NCBI GenBank assembly: GCA_024362935.1
Contig: JANCRA010000007.1
Span: 7,318,503 to 7,382,502, forward strand
Length of the DNA stretch: 64,000 nt
Direction of reading: 5' to 3'
DNA from: Setophaga petechia
Taxonomy: Eukaryota > Chordata > Aves > Passeriformes > Parulidae
Below are positions 1 through 13,345 of this stretch, piece after piece; position 1 is the stretch's first letter; every line of letters starts with the position of its first letter. A program made the translations under genes and the position numbers. The notes under the pieces are model-generated. The model was not told the origin of the DNA, did not search any database, and saw only the letters and a list, made by a program, of their open reading frames with translations.

Positions 1-3000
1 GTCAGTCCAGCACATCTAATGAATACTGAATTCACTGCATTTTCTAAAGAAGAAAAAAAAAATTAGATTTATTTTCAAGATGGATCATCATGTCTTTAAC
101 TTTTTTTTTTTTTTAAAAATAAAGACCAGTGCATAGCAGGAGGGAACCTCTGCCACAAAAAAATCAATATCAATTACTACTCTGTAAAAGACTAGGCACA
201 CAAACTGGCTGTGGCAATGCCCAGACCGAATCCCCTTTGTGCAGGGAGTACTTAGCTCTTTCATAGCATTTGTGGCTGTAGTGGTAGTTGAGCTATTACA
301 GGAACAATTGATGAGGCTAGCTGACGTCAATACTTGACAAGAACTTCCTGTTTTAGAAGTAAAAATAAAAATGGATATCTTTAAAAATATAATTTAAGGT
401 AATCAGAATGCCATATAATAAGAACTCTGTTGCACATAATTGGTGCTCCTCTCTCATTTAGCATTACAGTTTGTCTGTATTCAATTTCCTCACATGGTGT
501 GATTATTGCTTTTGATTATTACTATCTACATCTAATGACAAGTAAACTTGTGGTTTTTTTCCTCAATCCTTTCAAAATGGCCTTGTGCCATTCTGCATTT
601 AAGAGGAAAAATACACATGTACCTGGCTGGGCAACATCATAGATAAGTTTTGCAGTCACAGGTTGCTACTTCAGTCAGTTTTCATGCTGGTTGGCTTGTG
701 TGAGCACAAGGAAAGACACAGAATTTCATCTCAGAGGTAAATCTCTTGTACTGCACTGGCACTTCGGTGTTTCAGGGTTAGTGGTTTTCTGTCAAGGTCT
801 GGCTGCAATTCAGCATTTTAGACTGAGCACCAGAGTCCCCATCCTTATCTCCTAATCTTATGTGCCATCCAGTATTTCCTTTGATCTCCTGAACTGTTCT
901 GCAAAACTCAGTACAATACTTGAAACCCAAATACTACCATGTAACATTGCAGTGACTATATAAAAGCTCACAGAAGCATAGGTTGAAAGGAGGGTTTTAA
1001 ACCCTTCCACTTAAAGGTTAAAAAGCCTTTCAAGCTGTAAAAAACTAACTTTTGTCCTTGTTCCTAGTCATGGCAGAGCTCCCCTTGCTTGGCCACTCAG
1101 GGGTGTTGTTAGAAGAACAGGACAGGTAAGGGAGTGACAACCTTGGATGGGCATGGATGTGACCTCCTCTCACCTGCCTCAGCTCAGGTGGGAATTTTGG
1201 AGGCACCACAATTCTTCTTTCCCCTGGTGCTGGCTGCAAAGGCAGCATGGTGTTTTGCTTCTCCAAAGGCAGGCTGACCTCTCTGTTGCTCTATGGGTTT
1301 GGGCAGGAGAGAGTTTCTTTTACAACCTCCCTTCCCGAACACTCTTCCCCCACAGCCCTCCATCGTGGCATTAGCTGCTTGTGTTATCACAGCTCGCCCC
1401 CGGTTAATCTGTTCCTTGGGTCTCTGTCCAGGGAATATTCATTTGAAAAAGAGGATCATCAACTTTAACAGCTTTCCTTTTCTGTGCCAGCTGCTGTAAT
1501 TTTTCCTGTCACCTCTGAGGATTTTTCACTCAATAGTGAGACCAAGAGCTGTGCAGAAAAGGCAAGGAAGTTCTCCATTTAAAATGGGCTCTGCTCAAGG
1601 AATGCTCCCCCTCCCCAGGCAAAGGCTGAATTCTCTCCTCGGGTGTGCAGAGAGGGGCAGCTGAAATGTGCATATCTAAGTACTGTATTTTTCTGAATGT
1701 TGACTCTTACAAGATTTTTGATGAGATTACTAGATGACCTCTTAAAGCCCTTTCCCACCCAATTATTTATTATTCTGGGTTGCTGTAAGATTTCATAATG
1801 GCTCCTTTATGACTCCTTACATAGTTTACTTGCTATTGAAGTTAAATGAATTGCTTAGTAAATTCCTGGATGCCCCTTTTTATAACTCAATTGAGTGCAG
1901 TATTTTGTGGCTCTGAAATCCTCTGGCACCTCATCTGTTCTCCATGAACTTTCAAAAATCACTGCTGAAGGTATCACACTTCCCTCTGCTAGCTCTGTTA
2001 GCAATCTCTGATGCTTGTCATTCAGTCCCATGGGTTTATAAATACTTTCCCAGGAATTCTTTTCATCTTTCCTTTTGATTTACTCATGATTCAACCAAAT
2101 TGTCTGTAGAACCCAATCCTCAAAGTTGTTCCCCCGCCAATCCTTGCCTGTAAAAAGGCAGCAGTAATTGGTGTAGAGACATCAGTTTCCCAGTGTAGGA
2201 GAAATGCTCTTGGTTAAGGCTGTCAGCTAAGACCCAGAACGACTGATTGCTGCTGTACATTGAGCAGCTTTCCTGCTCATGATTGCAAACAACACATTGG
2301 TCAGATAGCACACAAATTATCCTTCTATAAAGGAGAGTTGTTGATGGACTACAAAAATATTGCTGTGAATATCAAGACTGTCAGTACTTGAAGAACTGAC
2401 TGCTCTGACCACATCTGATTTGATAATTTTGCTTCAAAATTCAAGTTCCATCAGCTCATCAGCAGATCAAATGGGCTATAACAAAATGTGATTAGGCACG
2501 TTATTGTCACAATTTTATCCACTGATAAAAAATGTCCTGAATTCCCTCGACATGAACACTGATAGTGATATAAATCTGATAAAATCTTTAGTAAACTGGG
2601 CTTAGTAAGGAACATGTAAGCAAAAATTCCCTTGAAAGTGTGAACAATCTTAAGTAATTTGGCAAAAACTGTTATAAAATAAATAATTATTCAGATAAGT
2701 TTTACATGGTTACCATATGCCACAAGCTAATGTGCAGATGAATTTTGATGAAAGAAATTCTCCGTTATATAAAGGTACATATAAGCAGATGAGAAACAAG
2801 TTTAGTAGCAATCAAAAAATTAAATTAAAAAAACGAAATAATTTCTAGTTATCAGGGGCACTTTTGTTGAGGGAATCCTGTGACAATAAGCCATATGGAC
2901 CAATCATATTTCTGACTATGTGCTGGTATCAAAACACTCTGGCCTGTGGCAGAAGCTGTTTAGCTCTGCTGAAAACCCTTCCTGCACGTTTACAGTCAGA

Positions 3001-4726
3001 ACAACTTCCATGTGATCTGGAGAAGAAAGGCACCGAGGTCCTGATTCTACGCACACGCATATGTTTACACCCATGAATTAGAGTGGGAACATTCATGTGC
3101 AGAAAGCTTAGCATATGTGTTAATCTTTGTAGGACTGACATGCCCAGTCCTGATACAGATCCTTGATGGAGCTTGCTTTCCTGCCAAGTGTTTATCCTAA
3201 GCTCCAAATGGGCCAGTCCTCCCTCACGGCAGGGTGTGAGCTTCCCCCACAGCAAGATCTGCCTGCAGAGAGATTTCCCACAGCAGTTCCAAAAATATGT
3301 CCTCAGGAGAATACTTTTCCCTACCTTCTGCAAGTCTCAGCCCATGTGACATTCAAACTTTTATCTTAGATTGCATCCCTCCTTTATAGTAGAAAACATC
3401 ACTGGCTGGTTTTTTTCCCTTTCAGGCTTTTCCAGAGACTTGCTCTTCTATTTCAGTAGCTTTTCAGTGCAGTTGATCTCCACCTATGGATATAAGGAGC
3501 AGTGGAGTTTAACGTATCCATCCATAGTTGCAGACCTCAAATTTTACTTTAAAATTGGCAAGAATGGGGTAGGACTTGTATAGAGATAACCAGCACTAAT
3601 GTAACTAAATATTATTTCAGCTTCTGCACTCCAGTAGTTACAAGTGGCAATAACTGGATTATTAGATTTCACCAAACACAGGCAGTGTTTTGATGTGTGG
3701 GTGTCAGTTGAAAGATAGACCACGATCTTTAGAAGAGCCCATGCTGTGATATTTCTGAATAGTCTGAATCCACACCATCTTTGAGCTCTGCTCCTGTGAT
3801 CACAGCTCTGTCCATGTCCTCCCTGATGTGTCCCTTCTCTTTGAATAATTTTATTGTGAGAAATCCTGTTGAATAACAAACAATATTTTGCTGAGATCTT
3901 CAAGTAAAGCACTCAACGTTTTCTCTCCTTCTTCCTCCCCCACACTTTCATTTGCTTTCACACTTACAAATGTCCCTTGTACAGCTGATCACTTACTGTT
4001 AAATATAAAATAATGGAAATCTAGCTGGTAGATTTGCCTGAGAGAGATTGTAGGTTCTTAAACAAAACCATTGCATCCAAAGACCATACTGAGTGACTGA
4101 TGCACAACTTCACCAACTGGTGTTTACAGCTGAAATATTGCTGCAATGTTTGCTGTGTATGTGAACAACAACAAACTTTCCATTGTGTATGTAAACAAAA
4201 TCCTCTGCAATCCTGTGCATCTGTACAACAGATATCAGGGAATATCCACATTCATGAAGGCAACTGAACATTTTTTCAGTTAACCATTTAAATGGTACTT
4301 AGTAGAAAAGCTGAACTGAAATGCAGGCACAAGGATTTTGTAAACAGAGTGATAATAGAAATTCTGCAATGTACTCAAACCCAGGTCATTTGTATTCCTA
4401 GAAGTATCACAGTTTTCTGAGCTTCCTGAAAGTGTGATGTGGATCTCTGTTTCCCACATGCATTACTCCATAAACATAAGTCATGTGTTAAAACAGGCTC
4501 TATAATAATCCAAGAAGTGCTTCTGTATCTACCGTGTTTGTTTTGGCATTTGTGCTCTAGGCAGATGCACAGGAGGAGGGGGTGATGGCTGTTCAAGGGG
4601 CCTGTGATACTTGGGGACAAGGAAGTAAAATCAAGACATTTGTGAGGTAAAAGTCTGCTCTCCCAGTCCTCTCATCTTTTGTAAAGACAAGTGGATCACC
4701 AAATCTGGGTGACAGGAATAACCAGA

Positions 4727-4748
4727 TGTGTGTGTGTGTGTGTGTGTG
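4727..4748. repeat. (TG)11 microsatellite
   Basis: Eleven uninterrupted TG dinucleotides. No associated feature. Confidence 0.97.
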
Positions 4749-7619
4749 CATCCACATGACTTCAGCCCCAGGACCTTTGCTTTGGCACCTTCAGAAGCCT
4801 TTCTGCTCTGTTATTAAGCAGCATGGCACAATGATTACTTTCACAGTAATCACAGTAAAAAGAGAAGCAGGCATAGGACACACAAAATTGTAGCCCTGAC
4901 CCCTGGGGGCCATTTGTCCAAACCAAAGAGACAGTGCTGGGATAAGGATGTGCAGGAGCATGTTTTGGAGTGCTTTGCTAGCAGCTAAAGTCAAACTCTT
5001 CTGTTGTGGATTGCTTGAGGAACACACTGCCCAAAGCCAGGTATAATTCTGCTGCTTAGCCCAGATCTTTCCCTTGGGGTGTAGGCATTGGTATAGTTAA
5101 CAGGTAAATGTCACACAGGGACCAAAGAGGAGGAATTCTCAGAGTATTGTGTTTTTAATTCAGTGATCCTGTGAGCTCTCCATTGAATAAAACAGGAGTG
5201 GCAGATATTCAATCCTTTATTACTTAGAGGAACTTCCTAGCCCATTGGAAACTTAGGAGGATCTCAACTGATCCCACACTGGTGCCTGGTGCTATTGCAG
5301 TGATTGTAGCTGGACTTGGATTTTTGACAAACAGCTGAACTGTGAGCTGGAGTCAAGGAGGCACCAGGCAGTGCTGTCAGGACTGACTCACTGTAGCTGC
5401 CCCAGGGGGATGAGGGCTGCTGCTGTCACCTCCCCATGCATTGTGCTTGGAGGGAAGCAGGCAGTAATCTGCTCTGAGCTTGTTCTGTCCACCAATTCAA
5501 CAAACTTCTGGAAAGATTTCTTTAAATGTTATTCTCTATCTGCACAGGCCAGGTGAAGCCTGGGAAGGGCAGTGTTCTTTGGTAATATGTTGAAAAAAAC
5601 CCCAAGTGACAGGATGTACTTTGCATGCGTGTTTTCAAAAAATCCCATCCCAGCAATGGCAGTATGGGCTGTGAAAGAGGATAATAGCTGTGACTTTCTG
5701 TTCCCAGAGGGCCTTTGGCTGATTGGCACCTGAGTATGCATGGATGGTAAGGTGCACTATTTTAGCTTTTTCTTTACATTTCACCCAACTGTGCTTTGAA
5801 GGTAGATGGTTATCAGCATCAGTAGGAGTTGGAAGCAGCAAGGAATGGCATAGTTCAGCGTGCTTCTGCTTTGGGATGGTTCTGTGGAATTACTGTTTAG
5901 CAATCCAGAGGCTCACTGCATCACCAACATTTAACATATTCAATTACTGCAATCTTTGTAATTTATTGTAGGATACCATTCATTGGTAATGTACTGGAAA
6001 CAAGAAGGACAACAAAGAAAGCAGTGAAGAGCTTTGTAGCTCTCATTTTTCCCCAAGAAAGGTATTTTCTGTGCATGGCAGATTATACTTCTGATAGAAA
6101 TTGTAACAAACTAACAAAATGCAGATATGTTGAATGCAGTAAATCTTTGTCAATAGCACACATACACTAAGGCACAAATCTTCTCTATGAAAAGTCCTCA
6201 GCATTAAGAAGCAATTCCTGTAACAATGGGGTTTTTTGCCTTGTGATAGTCCCACACACCTACTTATGTAGACATTCCAGACGTGAAATTACCTGAAATT
6301 GGACAGATGTCTACAAAAAATAAACATTCAGTACTCACAGAAAGAGAGAAGTATTAGGAATTATTCTTCAGGCTGCAGCAGTCAGCCTTGAAAATAACAT
6401 AGCAGGGGCTGGAAAGCATAGCTCAAGTTAATAACTTCTCTATTGTAGGCTTCAGAGTGGCACAGACTCTTGTTGAAAGGGGTAAAGAGGAGCGAATTCT
6501 CCCTGTGCACCCTCCGGTTGTGCATAACTGCAGCGATGTGCAGCCTTTGTTAACCATTTTAGAAGTGGGCCATGTCTGCAGAGCAATCCTGTAGGAAGGT
6601 GGCAGTGAGACAGGATTTCATTCATGTGTCCTCTAAGCACAGTTGCATGCTCTGCTGTCCCATCCAGCCTTTTTTTGGTGAGTGCAGCAAGCAAAATTAA
6701 TCAGGGAAGCGGGCTGGGTTTTTTACTTTGCATTTGTTTTTGGTTACTTTACTCTTCATTCTTTCTCGGCTGTTTTTCTTTTTTCCTGTATTCCCCCCTT
6801 GCCCTCCTTATCCCTGCAGATGAACCAGTATTGGAGGGAGCACCTGATGTGCCTTTTCCCCAGGCTGGAGCCAGCTCCACTGGCAGCAGAGCCCCTGCTG
6901 TGGCTGTGGCAGGTACCCTGCAGTCCTTGCTGTGCCCCCCATGTGATGCATCTTGCCCCGCCTCTCCCTGTGGGGTGCTGCACACAGTCAGGCACCCACC
7001 CTGCTGCCCCCGTGCTTGCCAGAGGGTGGGAATTGATATTCCTGGTGTGGAAATGGGCTTCTCTCTATTCCATGCCTGTGCCCAGGGAGGAGAGTGTGTG
7101 AGGAAATGGCAAGTGAAATACTCTAACTCAGATCTGAGCCAGTGAGCCCCATGTGCCAGTTGATGTGCTAGGTTGAGTGGGTATGTTTAAGGTTGCTGAA
7201 ATCAGTATCTGCAAAATGAACTCCCACTTTTCACCTTTCCTAACATTGCATTTATTTCTCTATTCTTGTAGTTTTAGTTAATAATGGTATATGCTAGTAT
7301 AATGCAGTCATATCAAAGGCAAGTGTGCAATTGACATGGCCCCGGGTCCAGATCCAGCCTGAGAGAAGGCTCTCAGTGCCTCTGGAACAGAAGTGCAAGG
7401 AAGAAATTGTTGGAGTAGCTTCTGTGGCTACTCAGCTCTCCCCTGTCTATGAGCTGACCCATAATGTGCAAAAGCAATCTTCACTGTGCCCTCATGTGAA
7501 AACACAAACCCAGTTGGGCAGCTCTTGGGATTTGCACTTGCCAAGTTTATCCAAGTTTCTTGGTGCTTTATGCAGTGTTAGTAGAGAAACAGAAAAGAGA
7601 AGTGGGGCTCCACGTGCAG

Positions 7620-7653
7620 GAGGCAGGTCTGAGGCAGGTCTGAGGCAGGTCTG
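7620..7653. repeat. 11-bp minisatellite, three copies
   Basis: GAGGCAGGTCT repeated three times in tandem. Short and perfect, so probably recent. Confidence 0.92.
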
Positions 7654-9689
7654 TCAGCTGGCAGATGTTTCTGCAGTGAGCAGCACGGTGCTGTGGGGCT
7701 CAAGCCATTGCTCCTTTGTGCAGACATGGGGCTGTAGTTTGGTACTGAAGTTTTAGCAACATTTAAGAAAATAGGTGATGAAATGAAATGCCTTGCAGAA
7801 GGGTTCAGGGCCATTGATTTTTGAGACAGGGAATTGCGTGGTGGGAAGCTTTTGTAAAACTTTGGAGATTATTTTATACCACTTACCTTGTGGTGCATGT
7901 TCTCAGTACATGTTACTGTGAATGCTGTGGCAGAGTAGCACATGGGCACTGAGAGATGGATCATACACCACGTTCAAAATTGACTTCTCACCTTCTCCTT
8001 GCTTGAATGAATACATGAATACACAGACCTGCTAATTTTACTGTAAATAATGAGATACACCAAAACAATCAACCAAGCCAGCCATGAACCAGTTTAAAGA
8101 ACTTAGATATGAAGTGTTTTATGGCAAAGGCTTTAGCTGCTCACACCCAGTTGTCTGTCAGCCTAGCTAGAGGGTCTCTGAGATGTTCTGTGTGACCATG
8201 AAGGGTACACAATGCCATGGCATAATTAGAGGCAGTCAAATAATGACAATGCCTGGATGTCCAAGAACAGAAAGACTCTGAAGACCACTTGAGAGCCTTT
8301 TTGCTATACTAACCTGTATCCAGGATCTCCATGGGAAGCCAAATGCCTAAGAAATATGAGTGCAGAAATTGAATACTTCACGTGCAGCTACAAAGCAGAA
8401 GTGCCATCTGGTCTAAAAGAAAATACCTGATAGATCTGGGAGCCAAGGAGAACTCTCTCATTACTATCATTATCTCCATTACAAGGAGAAATATCCTCTT
8501 ACTCTTAAACATGTGAGAACTATGTTTCAGGCAGGATTTATGCCAGATCATCAGGAGGGATGAAAACAAAGCAAATCCAAGCAGGTCATTTCAGAGGTAG
8601 GCAGAGTCTCCAGGACACCATAGTTTGAGAGAAAGTGTACCATTTTTCTTGCATAAGGCATGGAAATACTTGAATTAGGGATGGCATTAAGAACTGAGCT
8701 GCTTTACTGCTGATGAACAGCCATGGAGCTGCTGGCCTATGAAACAGCAACCTCTGCCTCAGCTGGATGATAGGGGGTGTGTGACATGGAGGGAAACTCA
8801 AAGCTGCCTTTTAGTTATCTTTCCTTTAGCCTTTTTTCTAAATACTAAATAGGTGTATTATCAATGCAATACTCGTGCACACAAGGTTTGTGCCATGCTG
8901 GTGGTTTGGAAGTTACCAATGAAGTTATTTTCATGCACACCAGGACATTGATTCAGCCCATTCACAGCTCCTCCCCTCTCCATCACTAGTTTTAAACCAT
9001 ATAAATGAGTTGTAATGCCAGTCATTTGAGCAACACAGATGTTTGCAATAAGCAGGCAGCTGAGAAGTGTAAAGTGAAGATGAATGTATCATTAGTATGC
9101 ATAAGTAAACTTTTGTGGCCCATTTGTCAGATCAAGCTGAATTGCACTGAATCAGTCTTTCCAGATTACAAATGTCTTGTATTAAAGCAACCAGTTTTTA
9201 AGAAGACTGGGAAATGTCCTACTCTGATTGCTCACTGTAAATACTTTAGTGCAGAAACTTTGTCCAGTATGTTCTCTCTCTTGGCTTTGGAAGTAAAAGC
9301 TGAGGTAAAAGCTCTATTATTGCCAGTCTGAGACCTCATTGTGTGAGAGGCTTCCACATCCTTTCCTATCAGGGAGAGGTTCCTAGGAGTTATCAACTAC
9401 TGCATCTATGACAAGATGTTCCAGTGATATATAGATGTGTTCCTTCATTTGTTTTTAAGTTGCTCTTAAACACATTTTCTTTGGAGCAATGTTTCAGCCA
9501 AACAAGACAGGAAGGTAGATTATTTTTTTTTTGCCTTTAAACTACTGAACATTTTTAAAAGTGAGCTATGCTTCAGTGTTTTTTGGCACATGGAATCCAT
9601 CTTAATGTGGAGTACATGACAAAAAGTGCCATGCTTTCTATAAAGATCTTAAGGAGAATGACTGAGCCCCAGTACCACATTGTAAATTA

Positions 9690-9970
9690 ACTATTGTCCT
9701 TTGTCAGCATCGAGTGTGCCCCGTCATGTCAAATAACCACAGCTGGCATCCTGTCTGTGAGCATGACCCCCGTTCATTTCATTCACCCAGCAGTGAATAA
9801 TTCATATAGCAAGTTTTACCCTGGGCAAAATACACTGACATCGAGTCACTAAACTATAGTCATTCACAGAACAAAATAGTTATTCATGCTTTTAATGTGA
9901 ACCACTAAATCTTGCCAATTAAATTTGAGAATGAATCGAATTAATTCATTTAACATCATCTGAGCTCACA
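9690..9970. promoter_or_regulatory. AT-rich candidate conserved noncoding block
   Basis: The block has several homeodomain-type TAAT/ATTA cores in a short span, including GAATCGAATTAATTCATTTA near 9932-9951, and TGAATAATTCAT at 9793. It carries no repeat signature and no open frame. Clusters like this are typical of developmental enhancers near genes such as EGR2, which lies farther along on this side in other vertebrates. This is inference from motif content only. Confidence 0.22.
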
Positions 9971-10752
9971 ACGCTGTTGTTCCATGCTTGCTGTGCTTTG
10001 CTTTACTTTTTCCCGTTTTTTTTTTTCAAACTGTACCTGGAAACTGATATGCTTGGCTGAGCAGATTTTTAGTAAGTCCTGTCTGGGGGAAGAACTTTGC
10101 AGGAAAGAAGGTAATTCCTAAGTCATGATGCAGCTCCCTCAGCTGATGGAGTTAGTAGTCAATTACTAGATGGAATTGTGGTTATTGATAGCATTTTATG
10201 CAACTAAGCAAGCAATGATTGCTCCCAAAAAGCTGTCCTTGCCTCCTGATGTGTACCAGAGCAGAGTGTGATGCCTCCCAAGACCGAGGGGATGTGGCTG
10301 GAGCAGGATCTTACCTTTGCCCTTGGTGGTGGCTGCTGTGCTCCCAGGGGCAGGGAGATGAGGTGGGCCTGCTCCAGAGATGGAGGGAGAGCAGTCGAGC
10401 CCTCGTGCTTCCTGTGAGACTCTGCCTGGCACATTGCTCCAGGGTAATAAATAGGCAACAGTGCTGCTCAGGTGGCAGAGGAACACATGCAAGTGAGGTG
10501 GAGCAGATGAGATAGGAAGGGATTACTGTGATGGTTTTTGCATAGCTTGATTTTTGATGAGGAGGGAAGAAGCCAGCCACCAAGTGATTTTTTGTGAGGA
10601 GCTGCTAAAAGCTTCCTCTGTGCCTGGTAATACTAATTGCTGGCTGCCTCTGAGAACAGGCACAATGCTAACCAATTAGAAAAGCTGATAATGCCTCTAT
10701 GATAACATATTTTAAAAGACAAAACCATGGGAACTCTCTTTTTTTCTGATGT

Positions 10753-10774
10753 CCAAGGGATAGCCATCCCTTGG
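10753..10774. other. Short perfect inverted repeat
   Basis: CCAAGGGAT, four bases, ATCCCTTGG: a 9-bp perfect stem with a 4-base loop. A second overlapping inverted repeat (TAGCCA / TGGCTA) shares the same bases. No termination or gene context. It may be incidental. Confidence 0.5.
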
Positions 10775-12815
10775 CTATTTCAGTCAGTCTCCAACAGCTT
10801 ATATAGTCCAAGGCCCCTCATATTTTCTGGTTTTTGCTCAGTTACTAGGGTTTTTTTGGTCAGTTTTCAGTTTTCCTCCCAGATGTGCTAAAGTTACTTG
10901 TTTGGAAAACAGCAATGGAAAGATGCAAGAAAAAGTGTGGTTACCTTGCAGCTGGCTACAAGCTGTAGCCCTGGTGTTAGCAATTCAGCTGAAGCAGGTT
11001 AGATCCCTTGCTGCCACCATTCATCCTGCTCCATGTTCAATGACAAGTGTAAAATTTGGTATAAAATCTTGAGAGTCTTCCAAGCTGACTAGGTCACTTT
11101 TGAGATGAAGTTCACTTTTGATGTGCTTGGTTTGGCACAAAATAATTAGCTGAAAACTACTTATCTTAACCTCCTGGAAAAATAGATCATATTCCAAAAC
11201 ACCTGCTTCCTTCTTAAAAATCACAACTTCTGATCTGTGTAATGTAACACTGACAAATCCACATTGCTGCTTTTATTGTAATTAGAGCTCTGTGTGCTGT
11301 GTGGTCACAGCCCCTGCACAAGGCCTGCTCCCTGTGTGTGAACAAGTGAGGTGGCAGAGACAGTGGAGAGGACACCACGTGGAATGGTCACGTGGAGACA
11401 GGACACTGTGCTGGCTTCATTGCCTCAGAATGGCCCAGTAGAATTGTGCAGAATGGGTCTGTCCCTGTGTCTGATCCCCTGGACAGGTCTCACAGCAGTG
11501 GAAGAGTGCTCTCAGCTCTCAATGTGAACTGCAGCTGCCTTCACTGCAGGAGCTCAGGTGTGCAGGCCCAGGCTGTCTAATGGGTGTGACTAATCCAGCA
11601 TGGTTTACTTAGGATCACAGTTCACCCAGAAAAGCTCCCCTGGGAGCTGGAAGGAGCAAGGGGATACATGTGCATGGTTCCAAGCTTCCCCATGTGCCCT
11701 CTCACACCTCATTCCTTGCTGCCAGTGCCCATCCATGGGAGGTGGTGGTCCTTTGGTGCCACCTTCCCAATGTGATGCAGGCAGAGGAGCTCTCAGGAGG
11801 CTCCAACAGCTCTACCAGAGACAGCAGCTTCTCACTGGGCACTCACTGGATCTTAATATGCACATTGGTGATCCATAAACTGAACCAAACAGAGCACAAC
11901 TATCTCTCCTCCAGTGATCCACTTGTAAGAGGGGTTATGTCCCTGTATGAGAAATTCTAGGTGAAGTGCAGTTTGTGTGGGTTATCTGGGGGCATGGGCT
12001 CTGTGTAGTCAGTCTTATTTTCATGTAATTTTTAAGGGTAAAGGGGTATGTGAGCTGTGAGTTATTGTTACTTTTTAAAAAGAAAAATTGTGCTGTAACA
12101 CATTTGCATTTTAGTAAACTGGCTTTCTGACCCTTTTTCCTTGAAATTGCTCTGGTCTCCCTCCAAAAATCATGCTGCTAGAGAGAAAAGCCCCTGCCCT
12201 CTCTTGATGGCAGGCTCTGCTTCAGCTTCTGTGAGGAAGAGGCTGAGGGATTGCTGTAGGTGGCAAAAGAAGGCATGGGAAGAGGCAGTGGATAAACATT
12301 AAAACTAGACAAACTGCGACTCAGTAAAGGTGAACATTTTTCACAGTGGGTAGATTTTAACCATCAGAGCAATTTTGGTGGATTTTTGGTGGATTTTCTG
12401 TCACTTCAAGGCTTTTAAATCAAGCTTGCAGGTACTTTGATATGCTTCAAGCAGAACTTGCAGACTTGATTCACAATTGCCTGAATGAGGTCTTTTGGCC
12501 TGTTTTGTACAGCTGGACAGAGCAGATGGTCAGAAAAAGATCTCCCTAAGAGATCTGTGTTTAAATAAGCAAACAAACTTGAAAGTGATATCCACACATA
12601 CAGATGGATGAAAATTACAAGTCCTTAGCAATGCTAGAAAAGGAGATGTTTGTGTCTGCTGTAACTGACCCATTTTTGGTGTTCCAGATGCAGGCTAATT
12701 TGCAGGGAAACCTGGTAAACTGTTCATGCTGAGGACAATGTTAGGATGTGGCAGTCTTTGGGGGAATGACCCCACACCCTACAGCCCCATGGTGTTGACA
12801 GGAGCAGCCCCTGGT

Positions 12816-12887
12816 GCTTCCTGACTTTTGGATTTCCACTTTTGGATTCCCTGCTATCCCTGCTTCCTGACTTTTGGATTCCCACCC
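12816..12887. repeat. Imperfect direct duplication
   Basis: GCTTCCTGACTTTTGGATT occurs at about 12816 and again at about 12863, with a partial ACTTTTGGATTCC copy between. This is a small local duplication. Confidence 0.7.
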
Positions 12888-13109
12888 CCACCTGAGTGAG
12901 GTGCTTTGGGTGTCTGAGCAGCCAGTGCCTGGAGAGGTGCAGAGCAAGGCAGCACGTGGGGAGACTGGGCTTCTCCTTAAAGCCAGCTGCCCAACCTGGC
13001 TCTGTCTGTGCAGCTCTCTGCAGCTTGGATCAGGCCCTTCTCTGAGAGCCGAGCTGGGAAGGCCCCAGCCATCCCAGAGAATGTCAGTGAACAGTTGGAG
13101 CTCTTCATT

Positions 13110-13345
13110 AGAGAAAACCTAATTAGACGTTTATTATTTATGTGATTTTACATTAATGGCCTGGCAACAAGATTTATTTCTCAACTTATTTGTTTCACAA
13201 TGTGGTCTCTTCAGCAATCAATTGATATTTGGTTAGCTTAATAACTATCTTGTTAAAATTAAATTAAATGCTACTCTGATTTAACTGTATTAAAATAAAT
13301 GTTGTCATTGTTAATGAAATGCAAATAACTATTTAAATTGTGGCA
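13110..13345. promoter_or_regulatory. AT-rich candidate regulatory block with octamer motif
   Basis: An AT-rich island between GC-richer flanks. It contains a perfect POU octamer ATGCAAAT at 13319-13326 plus several TAATTAG/ATTTATTA and CAATCAATTGAT-type homeodomain motifs. No open frame and no known repeat. Candidate enhancer, from motif content only. Confidence 0.22.

Noticed and set aside
976..1015. Possible CR1 tail (CACAGAAGCATAGGTTGAAAGG)
   Set aside because: Too short, and the following bases do not continue the CR1 pattern.
6624..7145. 173-codon plus-strand frame with a hydrophobic N-terminal part
   Set aside because: The hydrophobic part is the translation of a splice-type pyrimidine tract (Phe/Leu/Ser). 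It is not a convincing protein; only the splice signal is kept as a finding.
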